Origin: Vicinamibacteria bacterium
GTDB taxonomy: Bacteria > Acidobacteriota > Vicinamibacteria > Vicinamibacterales > 2-12-FULL-66-21
Assembly (NCBI GenBank): GCA_025937075.1
Contig: JAICSD010000112.1
Coordinates: forward strand, 1 to 10,879
DNA length: 10,879 nucleotides
Direction: 5' to 3'
Numbering within the stretch: position 1 is the first letter of the stretch; the number at the start of each line of letters is the position of its first letter. The notes beneath the pieces are model-generated. The model did not search any database, had not been told where the DNA came from, and saw only the letters and a list, made by a program, of their open reading frames with translations. Shown here piece by piece: positions 1 to 5,884 of this stretch. Made by a program: the position numbers and the translations under genes.

Positions 1-176
1 GCCAGCGCGATGCCGTCGGGCTCATCCGGAGGGTGCCCGGAAATCGCGAGGAATGCCCACAAAACCCTCGCGGCGCGGGAGTCCAGCGGGGGAGTATTCG
101 GGCCGTCCGAAACGGCTGGGGCAGCCGCGTCGCACAACTGGGCACGGCCGGTGCGAATGTAGGCAGATCTCAACCG
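1..176. other. Upstream region without a supported gene
   Basis: Several frames are open here, as expected in GC-rich DNA, but none gives a recognisable protein and none has a convincing ribosome-binding site. Two short dyads are visible: CGCGAGG (45-51) with CCTCGCG (66-72), and CGGCTG (113-118) with CAGCCG (122-127). They may be leader structure or chance. The methyltransferase reading frame is open back to position 2, so an ATG at 53 is formally possible, but the added 57 residues are Arg/Pro/Gly-rich and show no family homology that I recognise. Confidence 0.5.
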
Positions 177-206
177 TTGACAGCGCCGCCGTCCCGCATG
201 TAACCT
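177..206 (+). promoter_or_regulatory. Possible promoter of the ArsR-methyltransferase/ahcY unit
   Basis: A perfect TTGACA (-35-like) sits at 177-182. With an 18-bp spacer, TAACCT at 201-206 is a poor -10 (3 of 6 matches to TATAAT). TTTAAT at 206-211 is a better hexamer but is too far from the -35. If the first pair is used, transcription would begin near 213, about 10 nt before the ATG at 224. That fits the lack of a Shine-Dalgarno sequence there, meaning a near-leaderless message. Seen in sequence only; activity is inferred. Confidence 0.35.
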
Positions 207-209
207 TTA

Positions 210-225
210 ATCCGGATATACGGAT
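210..225. promoter_or_regulatory. Palindrome over the start codon, candidate operator
   Basis: ATCCG (210-214) and CGGAT (221-225) are inverted repeats around a central ATAT, so 7 of 8 base pairs in the 16-bp dyad match; only 215/220 fails. It overlaps the predicted transcription start and the first two bases of the ATG at 224. ArsR-family repressors bind short dyads near their own promoters, so this is a reasonable autoregulatory operator. It is the only such dyad I noticed next to this promoter. Confidence 0.45.
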
Positions 226-1189
226 GGAAGCGGGTCGCACGGCTGAAACGGCGATATTCGAGGACCTGACGGCGCTCTCGGACGCGACGCGCAGCCGGAT
301 GCTGCTGCTGCTCGAGCGTCACGAGCTGACGGTCTCGGAGCTGTGCGCGGTCCTCCAGCTCCCGCAGTCGACCGTCAGCCGCCATCTGAAGACGCTGGCG
401 GATGCCGACTGGGTCTCGTCGCGCCGCGACGGCACGAGTCGCTACTACACGCTGGCGCTCCACGAGCGGAACGCGTCGACGCGGCGACTCTGGAGCGTGT
501 TGCGGGAGCACGTCGCGCATTCGGTGGGCGCCGACCAGGATGCGCGGCGGCTCAAAGGCGTCCTCGCGCGGCGGCAGGCGAAATCGGAAGAGTTCTTCGC
601 GTCCGCAGCGGGCCAGTGGGATCGTTTGCGGCAGGAGTTGTTCGGACGCGCGTCCGCGTTGCACGCGCTACCGGCGTTTCTGAACCGCGACTGGACCATC
701 GGTGATCTGGGCTGCGGCACCGGCGAGACGGCGGCCGCGATCGCACCGTTCGTGAAGCGCGTGATTGCGGTCGATCGCAGCGGGGACATGCTGCACGCCG
801 CGAAGCGCCGCCTCCGCGATCAACCGAACGTCGACATCCGGCGCGGCGAGCTCGAAGCGCTGCCGATCGACGATGGCGATCTCGACGCGGCGATCGTGAT
901 GCTGGTGCTGCATCACACGCCGGATCCCGCTGCCGCCCTGAAAGAGGCGGCCCGCGTGCTCCAGCCGGGCGGCGCGCTTCTCTTGTGCGACATGCTGCCG
1001 CACGATCGCGAGGAGTACAAACACCAGATGGGCCACGTGTGGCTCGGCTTCAGCGCTGAGCAGATCGATCGGCTGCTCGCAGGGAGCGGATGCGACAACA
1101 GCCGGATCGTCACGCTGCCGGTCGATCCGGACGCCAGGGGGCCGGCGCTTTTCGTGGCTTCCGCCTTCAGGCGGAAGCAGGATTCGTAG
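224..1189 (+). CDS. ArsR-family regulator fused to a SAM-dependent methyltransferase
   Basis: A cytoplasmic protein of 321 aa from ATG 224. This start is preferred because the family begins with a short lead into the helix-turn-helix, and the 57 residues encoded upstream look non-coding. Residues about 11-80 are a winged helix-turn-helix with recognition helix [11 protein letters not shown]. Residues about 150-290 are a class I methyltransferase: DLGCGTG (161-167, SAM motif I), AVDRS (182-186), LHHT (229-232), QPGG (247-250) and the subfamily signature [17 protein letters not shown] (260-276). The arsenic-sensing pair of ELCxC is incomplete: ELCAVL at 40-44 region has a single Cys, so metal sensing is unlikely. 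It lies 38 nt upstream of ahcY. Known ArsR-type regulators of the SAM cycle (SahR) respond to S-adenosylhomocysteine. A similar role, or a true methyltransferase activity, is inferred. The last residues, about [10 protein letters not shown], are encoded by a hairpin repeat. Confidence 0.88.
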   Translation: MEAGRTAETAIFEDLTALSDATRSRMLLLLERHELTVSELCAVLQLPQSTVSRHLKTLADADWVSSRRDGTSRYYTLALHERNASTRRLWSVLREHVAHSVGADQDARRLKGVLARRQAKSEEFFASAAGQWDRLRQELFGRASALHALPAFLNRDWTIGDLGCGTGETAAAIAPFVKRVIAVDRSGDMLHAAKRRLRDQPNVDIRRGELEALPIDDGDLDAAIVMLVLHHTPDPAAALKEAARVLQPGGALLLCDMLPHDREEYKHQMGHVWLGFSAEQIDRLLAGSGCDNSRIVTLPVDPDARGPALFVASAFRRKQDS

Positions 1190-1209
1190 CGCGGAACTTT
1201 AGTTCCGCG
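1157..1209. repeat. Twin-hairpin REP-like repeat between the regulator and ahcY
   Basis: Two perfect palindromic hairpins lie 11 nt apart. The first has arms GCTTCCGCC (1157-1165) and GGCGGAAGC (1170-1178) around TTCA. The second has arms CGCGGAACT (1190-1198) and AGTTCCGCG (1201-1209) around TT. Both contain GCGGAA/TTCCGC. The first lies within the regulator's coding end, and the stop codon (1187-1189) falls in the linker. No T-tract follows, so this is not an intrinsic terminator. The architecture is that of repetitive extragenic palindromes. It may stabilise the message or tune ahcY expression. Confidence 0.75.
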
Positions 1210-1215
1210 GATCGT

Positions 1216-1221
1216 AAGGAG
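1216..1221 (+). promoter_or_regulatory. Ribosome-binding site fixing the ahcY start
   Basis: AAGGAG lies 6 nt before ATG 1228. It fixes the start there rather than at the in-frame ATG at 1090, which would run through the regulator gene and both hairpins. Confidence 0.85.
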
Positions 1222-1227
1222 CAATCA

Positions 1228-2724
1228 ATGAGCACTGCCGTAAAAGAACTGCACGCGTTCGATGCAGCCGTGAAGGCCGGACGCGTTCCCTACAAGGTGA
1301 AGGACCTCGGGCTCGCAGAGCTCGGTCGCAAGGAGATTCGGCTCGCCGAGCACGAGATGCCCGGCCTCATGACGCTGCGGACCCGATACAAGGACAAGAA
1401 GCCGCTGGCTGGCGCGCGCGTCATGGGCAGCCTGCACATGACGGTGCAGACGGCCGTCCTCATCGAGACGCTGACGGATCTGGGCGCGGACGTCCGCTGG
1501 GTATCGTGCAACATCTTTTCAACCCAGGATCACGCCGCCGCTGCCGTCGTCGTCGGCAGGCCCGAGACAGGCGGCACGCCGGAAAACCCGAAAGGGACCC
1601 CCGTGTTCGCGTGGAAAGGGGAGACGCTCGAAGAGTACTGGTGGTGCACGAGCGAAGCGCTCATGTGGCCGGACGAGGGCGGACCGAGCCAGATCGTGGA
1701 CGACGGTGGCGATGCGACGCTGCTGGTGCACAAGGGAGCCGAGTTCGAGAAGGCGGGGCGCGTGCCCGACTTCGATCCGGACAAGGAGCCCGAGGAGTGG
1801 GGCGTGATCCTCGATCTGCTCCGCCGCGAGCTGAAGTCCAACAATGGGCGGTGGACGAAGGTGGCAGCCGATATCCGCGGCGTCAGCGAGGAGACGACGA
1901 CCGGCGTGCACCGGCTGTATCAGATGATGGAAGCCGGCACGCTGCTGTTCCCGGCGATCAACGTCAACGACTCCGTCACCAAGAGCAAGTTCGACAACAT
2001 TTACGGCTGCCGGCATTCACTCATCGATGGCCTGAATCGCGCGACCGACGTCATGCTCGGCGGCAAGGTGGCGGTCGTGGCTGGCTACGGCGAGGTCGGC
2101 AAGGGATGCGCGCAGGCGCTCCGCGGACAGGGCTGCCGCGTCATCATCGCGGAGATCGATCCGATCTGTGCGCTGCAGGCGGCGATGGAGGGCTACGAGG
2201 TCAAGCGGGTGCAGGACGTCGTTGAAACGGCCGACATCTTCGTCACGGCGACGGGCAACCTCAACATCATCAGCGTCGACGACATGGCGCGCATGAAGCA
2301 CAACGCGATCGTCGGCAACATCGGGCACTTCGACAACGAGATCGACATGGCCGGCCTGAAGAAGCGCGGGATCGAGCGGATCAACATCAAGCCGCAGTAC
2401 GACGAGTTCCGCTTCCCCGACGGCCACAGCGTCCTGATCCTCGCCGAGGGACGGCTCCTGAACCTCGGGTGTGCCACAGGGCATCCGAGCTTCGTGATGT
2501 CCGCGTCGTTCACCAACCAGGTGATCGCGCAGCTCGAGCTGCACCAGTACAGCGGGAAGTACGAGAAGAAGGTGTACATCCTGCCGAAGCATCTCGATGA
2601 AGAAGTGGCGCGGCTGCACCTGGATCATCTCGGCGTGAAGCTCACGAAGCTGACGCCCGAGCAGGCGCAGTACATCGGCGTGCCGGCCGAAGGGCCGTAC
2701 AAGCCCGAGCATTACCGGTATTGA
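1228..2724 (+). CDS. ahcY: S-adenosylhomocysteinase (adenosylhomocysteinase)
   Basis: A 498-aa cytoplasmic, NAD-dependent enzyme that reversibly splits S-adenosylhomocysteine into adenosine and homocysteine, relieving product inhibition of methyltransferases and feeding methionine resynthesis. Visible family signatures are [16 protein letters not shown] (67-82), CNIFSTQD (94-101), [10 protein letters not shown] (221-230), [11 protein letters not shown] (248-257), the Rossmann NAD loop GYGEVGKG (286-293), [15 protein letters not shown] (about 359-373) and the hallmark C-terminus KPEHYRY (492-498). Residues about 171-212 form the extra acidic segment of the long bacterial form (as in mycobacteria), which explains a length above the roughly 430 aa of the short form. 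The protein looks complete. It follows the ArsR-methyltransferase gene on the same strand with only the hairpin repeat between, so co-transcription is likely. Confidence 0.98.
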   Translation: MSTAVKELHAFDAAVKAGRVPYKVKDLGLAELGRKEIRLAEHEMPGLMTLRTRYKDKKPLAGARVMGSLHMTVQTAVLIETLTDLGADVRWVSCNIFSTQDHAAAAVVVGRPETGGTPENPKGTPVFAWKGETLEEYWWCTSEALMWPDEGGPSQIVDDGGDATLLVHKGAEFEKAGRVPDFDPDKEPEEWGVILDLLRRELKSNNGRWTKVAADIRGVSEETTTGVHRLYQMMEAGTLLFPAINVNDSVTKSKFDNIYGCRHSLIDGLNRATDVMLGGKVAVVAGYGEVGKGCAQALRGQGCRVIIAEIDPICALQAAMEGYEVKRVQDVVETADIFVTATGNLNIISVDDMARMKHNAIVGNIGHFDNEIDMAGLKKRGIERINIKPQYDEFRFPDGHSVLILAEGRLLNLGCATGHPSFVMSASFTNQVIAQLELHQYSGKYEKKVYILPKHLDEEVARLHLDHLGVKLTKLTPEQAQYIGVPAEGPYKPEHYRY

Positions 2725-2727
2725 TGC

Positions 2728-2746
2728 GAGCTTCCGCTTGAAGCTC
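2728..2746. repeat. Hairpin after ahcY, possibly a decayed repeat copy
   Basis: GAGCTTC (2728-2734) and GAAGCTC (2740-2746) form a 7-bp stem with a CGCTT loop, starting 3 nt after the ahcY stop. There is no T-run, so it is at best a weak terminator. It shares GCTTCCGC with the first hairpin at 1157-1178, so it could be a degenerate copy of the same repeat, leaving ahcY flanked on both sides. Confidence 0.5.
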
Positions 2747-2751
2747 TGATG

Positions 2752-3663
2752 CTATCGATGCGGGACTTGGGAGTTGGGCGATTGGGAGTTGGGCGTTAGC
2801 TTCAGCTCCCGCGTCAACCACTCGACGCGATCGCGGGCGGCCTCTGCGCTCAGCTCGTGCTCGGCGTTGTAGTACTTCACCGTCTTCGCATTCCCGGCGG
2901 CCTTCGCGAGCGCGGCGGCCGCTTCCTTCGAGACGAACTTGTCGTTGTTCGCGAACTGCAGCAGGATCGGCCGGGGAGCGATGTGCGGCAGGTACTTCAC
3001 CGGATCGAGCGGCGCGAGCTTCGCGATGAAGCGCTCGCGCGCGGGCCCCTCGCGCTTCGGCGTATAGAGGAACCAGTCGCTGAACGACTGCGTGCCGGCC
3101 ATGAACACGAAGCGCGACACGCGGCGGTCCGCCGCCACCGCCAGCGCGCCGTACATCGCCCCGAAATCATGCCCCACATACGCCATCCGCGCGGCGTCGA
3201 GGCTGGGCTGCTGCAGCAGGACGTCCAGGGCGCGCCTCAGGTTCTTCACTTCCTGCACCGACATGTCGTAGTCGCGCTCGCTGTTGCGATTGGGAAACCA
3301 CGCCGGCTCGGACCAGGGCGTATCGATCAGCAGCGACACGGCGCCGGCCCGCGCGAGCGCGATGGCGTCAGCGAGGAACTGCGTCCGGTTCGACGTCGCG
3401 TTGGGCGGCCCGTACCAGTGGACGAACAAGATGCCGGGGCGCCTGCCGGCCGTCGGCTGCGCGGGGGCCACGATCGTCGCGCCGTTGCGGGTGCCGTCCG
3501 CCTGCGCGTATGTGATCTCCCGGACGGCCACGCCCGTGCGGTCCGCCGACGCGGCGGGCCGCACGTTGATCGGCCGCGACGCGTCGTATTCGAACGACGG
3601 AGCCGGAGCCGGCATTTGTGCCGCCCCCAGCGCCGCAATCGCGACCGTCAGGATTCTGAGCAT
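2752..3663 (-). CDS. Secreted alpha/beta hydrolase, dienelactone-hydrolase-like, with Asp in the nucleophile elbow
   Basis: A 303-aa protein with a hydrophobic N-terminal export signal (residues 1-16, then an Ala/Pro-rich segment), so it is probably periplasmic. The fold is alpha/beta hydrolase: LFVHWYG (79-85) for the oxyanion region, then YVGHDFGAMYG (162-172) at the nucleophile elbow, NND (239-241, likely acid Asp241) and AEHEL (267-271, likely catalytic His269). The elbow residue is Asp166, where dienelactone hydrolases have Cys and esterases have Ser. Haloalkane dehalogenases and epoxide hydrolases use Asp in a similar GHDxG context. The substrate is unknown. The recognisable domain ends near residue 288; the tail with PNSQSPNSQ is encoded by the tandem repeat at 2762-2796. 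The gene converges on ahcY (27-bp gap) and diverges from the sulfatase-like gene at 3784. No strong ribosome-binding site is visible. Confidence 0.85.
   Translation of the reverse strand: MLRILTVAIAALGAAQMPAPAPSFEYDASRPINVRPAASADRTGVAVREITYAQADGTRNGATIVAPAQPTAGRRPGILFVHWYGPPNATSNRTQFLADAIALARAGAVSLLIDTPWSEPAWFPNRNSERDYDMSVQEVKNLRRALDVLLQQPSLDAARMAYVGHDFGAMYGALAVAADRRVSRFVFMAGTQSFSDWFLYTPKREGPARERFIAKLAPLDPVKYLPHIAPRPILLQFANNDKFVSKEAAAALAKAAGNAKTVKYYNAEHELSAEAARDRVEWLTRELKLTPNSQSPNSQVPHR
2762..2796 (+). repeat. G-run tandem repeat at the convergent gene ends
   Basis: Two 15-bp copies (2767-2781 and 2782-2796) differ at one base, and each is built from TTGGGAG and TTGGGCG. Five GGG runs start at 2762, 2769, 2776, 2784 and 2791 with 4- to 5-nt loops, which satisfies the usual G-quadruplex pattern on the plus strand. 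On the minus strand the repeat codes for the Pro-Asn-Ser-Gln tail of the hydrolase. Confidence 0.8.
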
Positions 3664-3727
3664 TCTGGCGCAACGATATCAGCATCAGGGGAGCAGCGTC
3701 CGCTGGCCGCCAGCCGCAAAGGGACCA

Positions 3728-3817
3728 CAGGAGACCAGGAGATCAGGAGAGAATACGTTGAGCTCCTGATCTCCTGAACTCCTGTGATCCGTTCTGCTGG
3801 TCTCCTGATCTCCTGTG
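3728..3817. repeat. Inverted array of an 8-bp repeat overlapping the start of the sulfatase-like gene
   Basis: Three head-to-tail units CAGGAGAC, CAGGAGAT and CAGGAGAG occupy 3728-3751. After an 11-nt gap the inverse units CTCCTGAT, CTCCTGAA and CTCCTGTG occupy 3763-3786. A second group, CTCCTGAT and CTCCTGTG, lies at 3802-3817. The inner arms 3736-3749 and 3763-3776 are a perfect 14-bp inverted repeat with a 13-nt loop. The array fills most of the spacer between two divergent genes and continues into coding sequence; the GTG start (3784-3786) is part of a unit. A short separate dyad, GCTGGC (3702-3707) with GCCAGC (3709-3714), lies nearby. Confidence 0.85.
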
Positions 3818-5826
3818 CAGCGATCGTGCTGCTGGCAGGCTGCACGCGTGCGTATGCGCCGACGCACGACATCAAGCCACGCAACGTCATCCTGATCACG
3901 ATCGACACGCTCCGCGTCGATCGTGTGGGCCACGGGCTCACGCCGTCGATAGACGCGCTCGCGGCGCGGGGCGTCCGCTTCACCCATGCCCGGGCGGTCG
4001 TCCCGCTCACGCTGCCGTCGCACACGGTGATCATGACGGGCGCGCTGCCGTCGAAGACCGGCGTGCGCATCAATGGCACAAGCGGCCTGACGCCGGGGCA
4101 CCCGACGATAGCGCGCGTCCTGAAGGACGCCGGGTATCGCACCGGCGCGTTCGTCGGCGCCTACGTGCTGGACCGGCGGTTCGGCCTCGCGGACGGCTTC
4201 GACGTGTACGACGATCGCGTCCAGCGGGATCCGAGCGGCGCGATCGCGCTCGAGGCGCAGCGCCGCGGCGACGCCGTGGTCGACGCCTCGCTCCAGTGGC
4301 TGACCGCTTCGAATCAGACGCCCTTCTTCATCTGGATCCACCTGTACGATCCGCACGCGCCGTACGAGCCGCCGCCCGACTACCTGGCGCGCGCGAAGAA
4401 TGTCCCATACGACGGCGAGGTCGCGTTCGCGGACGCGCAGGTCGGCCGCGTGCTCGACTGGCTGAAATCGTCCGGGCAGGAGAACCAGACGGCCGTCGTC
4501 GTCGCGGGCGATCACGGCGAAGGGCTCGGCGATCACGGTGAAGCAACGCACGGGATGCTGCTCTACGACTCTACGCTGCGCGTCCCGCTCGTCATGGCGG
4601 GACCGAGTCTCGCGGCTGGCACGCGCGATGAGCCTGTGTCGCTCGCGAACCTGGCCGCGACGCTGATTGGCTGGGCCGGCGTTCCCGTGGCGCGCGGGAT
4701 GCAGCCGCCGTCGCTGCTCTCGGCGGACAAGGCCGGCGAAGTGGTCGCGGAAACCGAGTATCCCCGCAGCGCCGGTTGGCACGCGCTGACGGCGCTGGCG
4801 GACGATCGATGGAAGCTGATCGTCTCGTCCGAACGCGAGCTCTACGACCTCGCCTCGGATCCAGGCGAGACGCGCAACGTCGCGGCGTGGAAGACGTCCG
4901 TGGCCGACGCCATGTCGAACGCGCTCGGTGCCGTAGCCCAGCCAGGCCCTTCTTCGACGTCAGTGCCGCCCGACGCCGCCGAGCGCCTGCGCGCGCTCGG
5001 CTACGTGTCTGGCGGGCCGCAGACGCCCGTGTCGGAGAAGGCACCGAATCCCGCGAAGCACATCGCGGCGTGGAACACGTTCGAGAAGGAGCTTGGCCGA
5101 TTGACCGCGGGTGACGCCAGACGCGCGCTTCCAGGACTCGCGGCGCTGGCGCGATCGTCGCCAGACTCGCCGCTCTTTCAATCCACCTATGCCCGCGCGC
5201 TGAAGGGGACAGGGCGTGTGCAGGACGCGCTGGTCATCTATCGCAAGCTGGTCGCGCGCTGGCCGGGCGACGCGTCGCTCTATCATGACCTCGCCGTCGC
5301 AGCGGAGGCAGCCGGTCAGCCGAAGGAAGCCGCGCGCGCGGAGCAGGCGGCGCTCGCGCTCGAGCCGTCCAATCCCGCGGCAGCGAACGGTCTCGGATTG
5401 ATCCACGTCGAAGCCGGCCGAACGGCCGACGCGATCAAGGCCTTCGAGCAGGCGGTCACAGGCGATCCCTCGAACGCGGTCTTCTGGACCAATCTCGGGA
5501 ACGCTCGCCGCGATGCGGGAGATACGGCCGGCGCGGAGCAGGCCTACCGCACGGCGCTCGACCGCGATCCTCGATCCGCCGACGCCGCAAACGGGATGGG
5601 CGTGCTGCTCGTGCAGGCCCATCGCGCGCAGGAGGCGATCGGCTGGTTCCGGCGTGCGCTGGCCTCATCGCCGCAGTTTCTCGAAGCGCGGCTGAATCTC
5701 GGGATCGCGTACCAGGAGAGCGGCGCGAGGGATCGCGCGGCGGAAGAGTATCGCCGCGTGCTGAGGGATGCGGCGCCGACGTCCCGGGAACATTACGCGG
5801 CCAGCTCGCTGCTGCAGCAGAAATAA
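3784..5826 (+). CDS. Sulfatase-like (alkaline-phosphatase superfamily) lipoprotein with C-terminal TPRs
   Basis: A 680-aa protein starting at GTG 3784; an in-frame stop at 3775-3777 rules out anything earlier. A lipoprotein signal is visible: h-region AGLLISCAAIVLLA, then lipobox LAGC with Cys20, so it is membrane-anchored and faces the periplasm or surface. The catalytic domain is about 33-340, with likely metal ligands Asp41 (ITIDTLR), Asp189/His191 (YDPHAPY), Asp243/His244 (GDHGE) and His256. The nucleophile position is Thr76 in PLTLPSH, not the Cys/Ser of formylglycine sulfatases, so a phosphodiesterase or transferase role is as likely as sulfate ester hydrolysis. RLRALGYVSGG (401-411) precedes at least five TPR-like repeats (about 465-665), probably for protein contacts. 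No Shine-Dalgarno is visible; the upstream region is the 8-bp repeat array. A paralogue lies at 9065-10879 on the other strand. Confidence 0.88.
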   Translation: MIRSAGLLISCAAIVLLAGCTRAYAPTHDIKPRNVILITIDTLRVDRVGHGLTPSIDALAARGVRFTHARAVVPLTLPSHTVIMTGALPSKTGVRINGTSGLTPGHPTIARVLKDAGYRTGAFVGAYVLDRRFGLADGFDVYDDRVQRDPSGAIALEAQRRGDAVVDASLQWLTASNQTPFFIWIHLYDPHAPYEPPPDYLARAKNVPYDGEVAFADAQVGRVLDWLKSSGQENQTAVVVAGDHGEGLGDHGEATHGMLLYDSTLRVPLVMAGPSLAAGTRDEPVSLANLAATLIGWAGVPVARGMQPPSLLSADKAGEVVAETEYPRSAGWHALTALADDRWKLIVSSERELYDLASDPGETRNVAAWKTSVADAMSNALGAVAQPGPSSTSVPPDAAERLRALGYVSGGPQTPVSEKAPNPAKHIAAWNTFEKELGRLTAGDARRALPGLAALARSSPDSPLFQSTYARALKGTGRVQDALVIYRKLVARWPGDASLYHDLAVAAEAAGQPKEAARAEQAALALEPSNPAAANGLGLIHVEAGRTADAIKAFEQAVTGDPSNAVFWTNLGNARRDAGDTAGAEQAYRTALDRDPRSADAANGMGVLLVQAHRAQEAIGWFRRALASSPQFLEARLNLGIAYQESGARDRAAEEYRRVLRDAAPTSREHYAASSLLQQK

Positions 5827-5857
5827 AAAGGGCTGGCCCGCGGATGCGAGCCAGCCC
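5821..5857 (-). terminator. Intrinsic terminator of the TonB receptor gene
   Basis: Arms at 5830-5837 and 5850-5857 (GGGCTGGC with GCCAGCCC, 8 bp, 12-nt loop) are followed on the minus strand by TTTTTATTT (5829-5821). It starts 27 nt after the receptor stop codon. The T-tract overlaps the last codon and stop (5824-5826) of the convergent sulfatase-like gene. In the plus direction the hairpin lacks a T-tract. Confidence 0.85.
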
Positions 5858-5884
5858 CCTCCTCCCGATCGCGAATCTCGGTGG

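Noticed and set aside
100..190. A resemblance to a cobalamin or SAH riboswitch upstream of the SAM-cycle genes (for example CCGGTGCGAAT)
   Set aside because: Only one short box resembles the cobalamin consensus. The other conserved boxes and a coherent fold were not found, and no SAH riboswitch core is recognisable.
53..223. An N-terminal extension of the regulator from ATG 53
   Set aside because: The extra 57 residues are Arg/Gly/Pro-rich with no family match. They would cross the TTGACA box, and most of the palindrome lies upstream of ATG 224.
1190..1209. The hairpin as an intrinsic terminator between the regulator and ahcY
   Set aside because: The stem is strong but no T-run follows; the next bases are GATCGTAAGGAG, leading into the ahcY ribosome-binding site.
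1090..1227. An earlier in-frame start for ahcY
   Set aside because: It would overlap the regulator and translate both hairpins, whereas AAGGAG stands at ideal spacing before ATG 1228 and [11 protein letters not shown] is a normal N-terminus for the family.
2857..3777. A 306-codon plus-strand open frame over the hydrolase gene
   Set aside because: Its composition is Arg/His-rich and low in complexity, and it is antisense to a frame with a clear alpha/beta hydrolase pattern.
3685..4782. A 365-codon minus-strand open frame over the first sulfatase-like gene
   Set aside because: Arg-rich shadow frame; the plus frame carries the conserved metal-site motifs and the lipobox.
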